From Picocystis sp. L7 (lineage: Eukaryota > Chlorophyta > Picocystophyceae > Picocystales > Picocystaceae), in the NCBI GenBank assembly GCA_020975725.1, contig QXJR01000004.1:310001-374000 (forward strand): 64,000 nucleotides of DNA. Reading direction: 5' to 3'. The notes under the pieces are model-generated. The model worked only from the letters and a program-made list of their open reading frames with translations, was not told the origin of the DNA and did not search any database. The position numbers were made by a program, and so were the translations under genes. Position 1 is the stretch's first letter, and each line of letters starts with the position of its first letter. Of this stretch, positions 63,372 through 64,000 are shown one piece after another.

Positions 63372-64000
63372 TCAGCAAACACCGGAGTGACGCTTGCGGC
63401 GAGGATTAGAATGGTGCCTGTGCTTCTCGTACTTCTTGACGTACGGCTCGCGAAACTTCGCAAATTGTTCATGGGAAAGTGCAGCAACCATGGAATCGAG
63501 CCACTCCACTGCGCGTTTCAAGTCCTCCACCAAGTGTAGAGCAGTGCCCCAGGAAAGATCTTCCCTGACTACCACTCGCAACAGCTTCACCTGTTTGGCA
63601 TTCGGAGCCATGGTGTATGCCGGTACCACCCAACCACGCTCCTTGAGTTTGTCTGAAATGAGAAACTCGTCGTATACCCTCTTTGAGCCATCCTCTTTCG
63701 GTACAAGAGAAAAGGCGACCAAAGGTAGGCAGGGCTCCAACGTGTGTACGCTGAAATACCCTGTAGATTCGATGGACTCCTTCAAAGAACTGGCCACCTT
63801 TTTCAAATTCTTCATCAATGCAGCATAGCCGCAACGACCCATGCGCAAGAATTGATAATACTGACCAATGATCTGTGATGCACCACGGGAGAAATTGAGG
63901 GTGAATGACGGTTGGTCACTTCCAAGGTAGTTGGTATGGAATACCAGCTCGTCAGGCAAATCGCTCTTCGATTTAAAGATGCACCACCCGACACCGGGGT
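63372..64000 (-). CDS. GAD: Glutamate decarboxylase, C-terminal part
   Basis: PLP enzyme that turns glutamate into GABA in the cytosol. Only the last ~209 codons lie in the window; the frame stays open to the right edge, reading GVGWCIFKSKSDLPDELVFH. FHTNYLGSDQPSFTLNFSRG, SQIIGQYYQFLRMG, PLVAFSLVPKEDG, WVVPAYTMAPNAKQVKLLRV and VVREDLSWG are family signatures of the small domain. The PLP lysine lies outside the window. The tail is basic and His-rich (KYEKHRHHSNPRRKRHS) but has no tryptophan, so the calmodulin-binding helix of land-plant enzymes is not evident. Confidence 0.95.
   Translation of the reverse strand, partial: PGVGWCIFKSKSDLPDELVFHTNYLGSDQPSFTLNFSRGASQIIGQYYQFLRMGRCGYAALMKNLKKVASSLKESIESTGYFSVHTLEPCLPLVAFSLVPKEDGSKRVYDEFLISDKLKERGWVVPAYTMAPNAKQVKLLRVVVREDLSWGTALHLVEDLKRAVEWLDSMVAALSHEQFAKFREPYVKKYEKHRHHSNPRRKRHSGVC

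Overview
The window reads as nuclear DNA of a green alga (Viridiplantae) that makes flagella at some stage. Green-lineage markers are a three-exon PsbW precursor, a RETICULATA-related plastid protein, an ORC1 with a PHD finger next to its BAH region, a VIM/ORTHRUS-type RING-SRA-RING protein, an RPA1 with zinc knuckles, and an orthologue of the Arabidopsis LRR plus ubiquitin-like protein At2g30105. A nearly complete axonemal inner-arm dynein heavy chain shows a motile cilium. Host genes are densely packed with few, short GT-AG introns (74-240 nt), often near the 5' end. An early-branching streptophyte or prasinophyte would fit; the species cannot be fixed from the sequence.

Layout. 1-7256: two copies of one Ty1/copia element in tandem on the minus strand, sharing a 443-bp LTR. 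7598-10778: SWI3/SMARCC chromatin-remodelling subunit (+). 10779-21887: an AT-richer island without recognisable host genes, holding a young-looking Ty3/gypsy element (12612-20352, TSD ACATA) whose pol carries a C5 DNA methyltransferase domain between RNase H and integrase. 21888-23846: DGAT2-like acyltransferase with a multi-pass N-terminal half. 24087-35988: dynein heavy chain, one exon. 35969-36868: LipB octanoyltransferase (-), overlapping the dynein 3' end. 36875-38176: MON1 (-), divergent from RAB7 (38767-39709, +), with an 11-copy 46-bp minisatellite filling the shared promoter. 40714-41595: urate oxidase (+). 41615-42739: LysM-M23 peptidase (-). 43082-44368: DDI1 (-). 44548-45056: small helical protein (+). 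45494-48043: RPA1 (+). 48134-48778: prefoldin subunit 2 (-). 49463-49846: VPS55 (-). 50462-52530: VIM/UHRF-like E3 ligase (+). 53739-54566: SRRM1-like PWI splicing factor (-). 54918-55130: possible small protein (+). 55144-56163: RETICULATA-related (+). 56293-57006: PsbW (-). 57848-60217: ORC1 (+). 60344-60673: unrecognised ORF (-). 61880-63013: LRR-UBL protein (-). 63372-64000: 3' part of glutamate decarboxylase (-).

Connections. MON1 is half of the exchange factor for RAB7, and the two genes are head to head across a repeat-filled promoter. RPA1 and ORC1 act in DNA replication. The host VIM-type SRA protein implies CG-methylation maintenance, which gives context to a retroelement that carries its own cytosine methyltransferase. 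DDI1 and VIM are linked to ubiquitin, while RAB7, MON1 and VPS55 serve late-endosomal traffic; this looks like ordinary gene mixing rather than a cluster. The strongest candidates for something new are the methyltransferase-bearing Ty3 element with chromatin-reader-like modules at its C-terminus, the MON1/RAB7 minisatellite promoter, and promoter motif clusters (seven CACGTG cores upstream of urate oxidase; five copies of CCGCAGAGGA at 57.1-61.6 kb).
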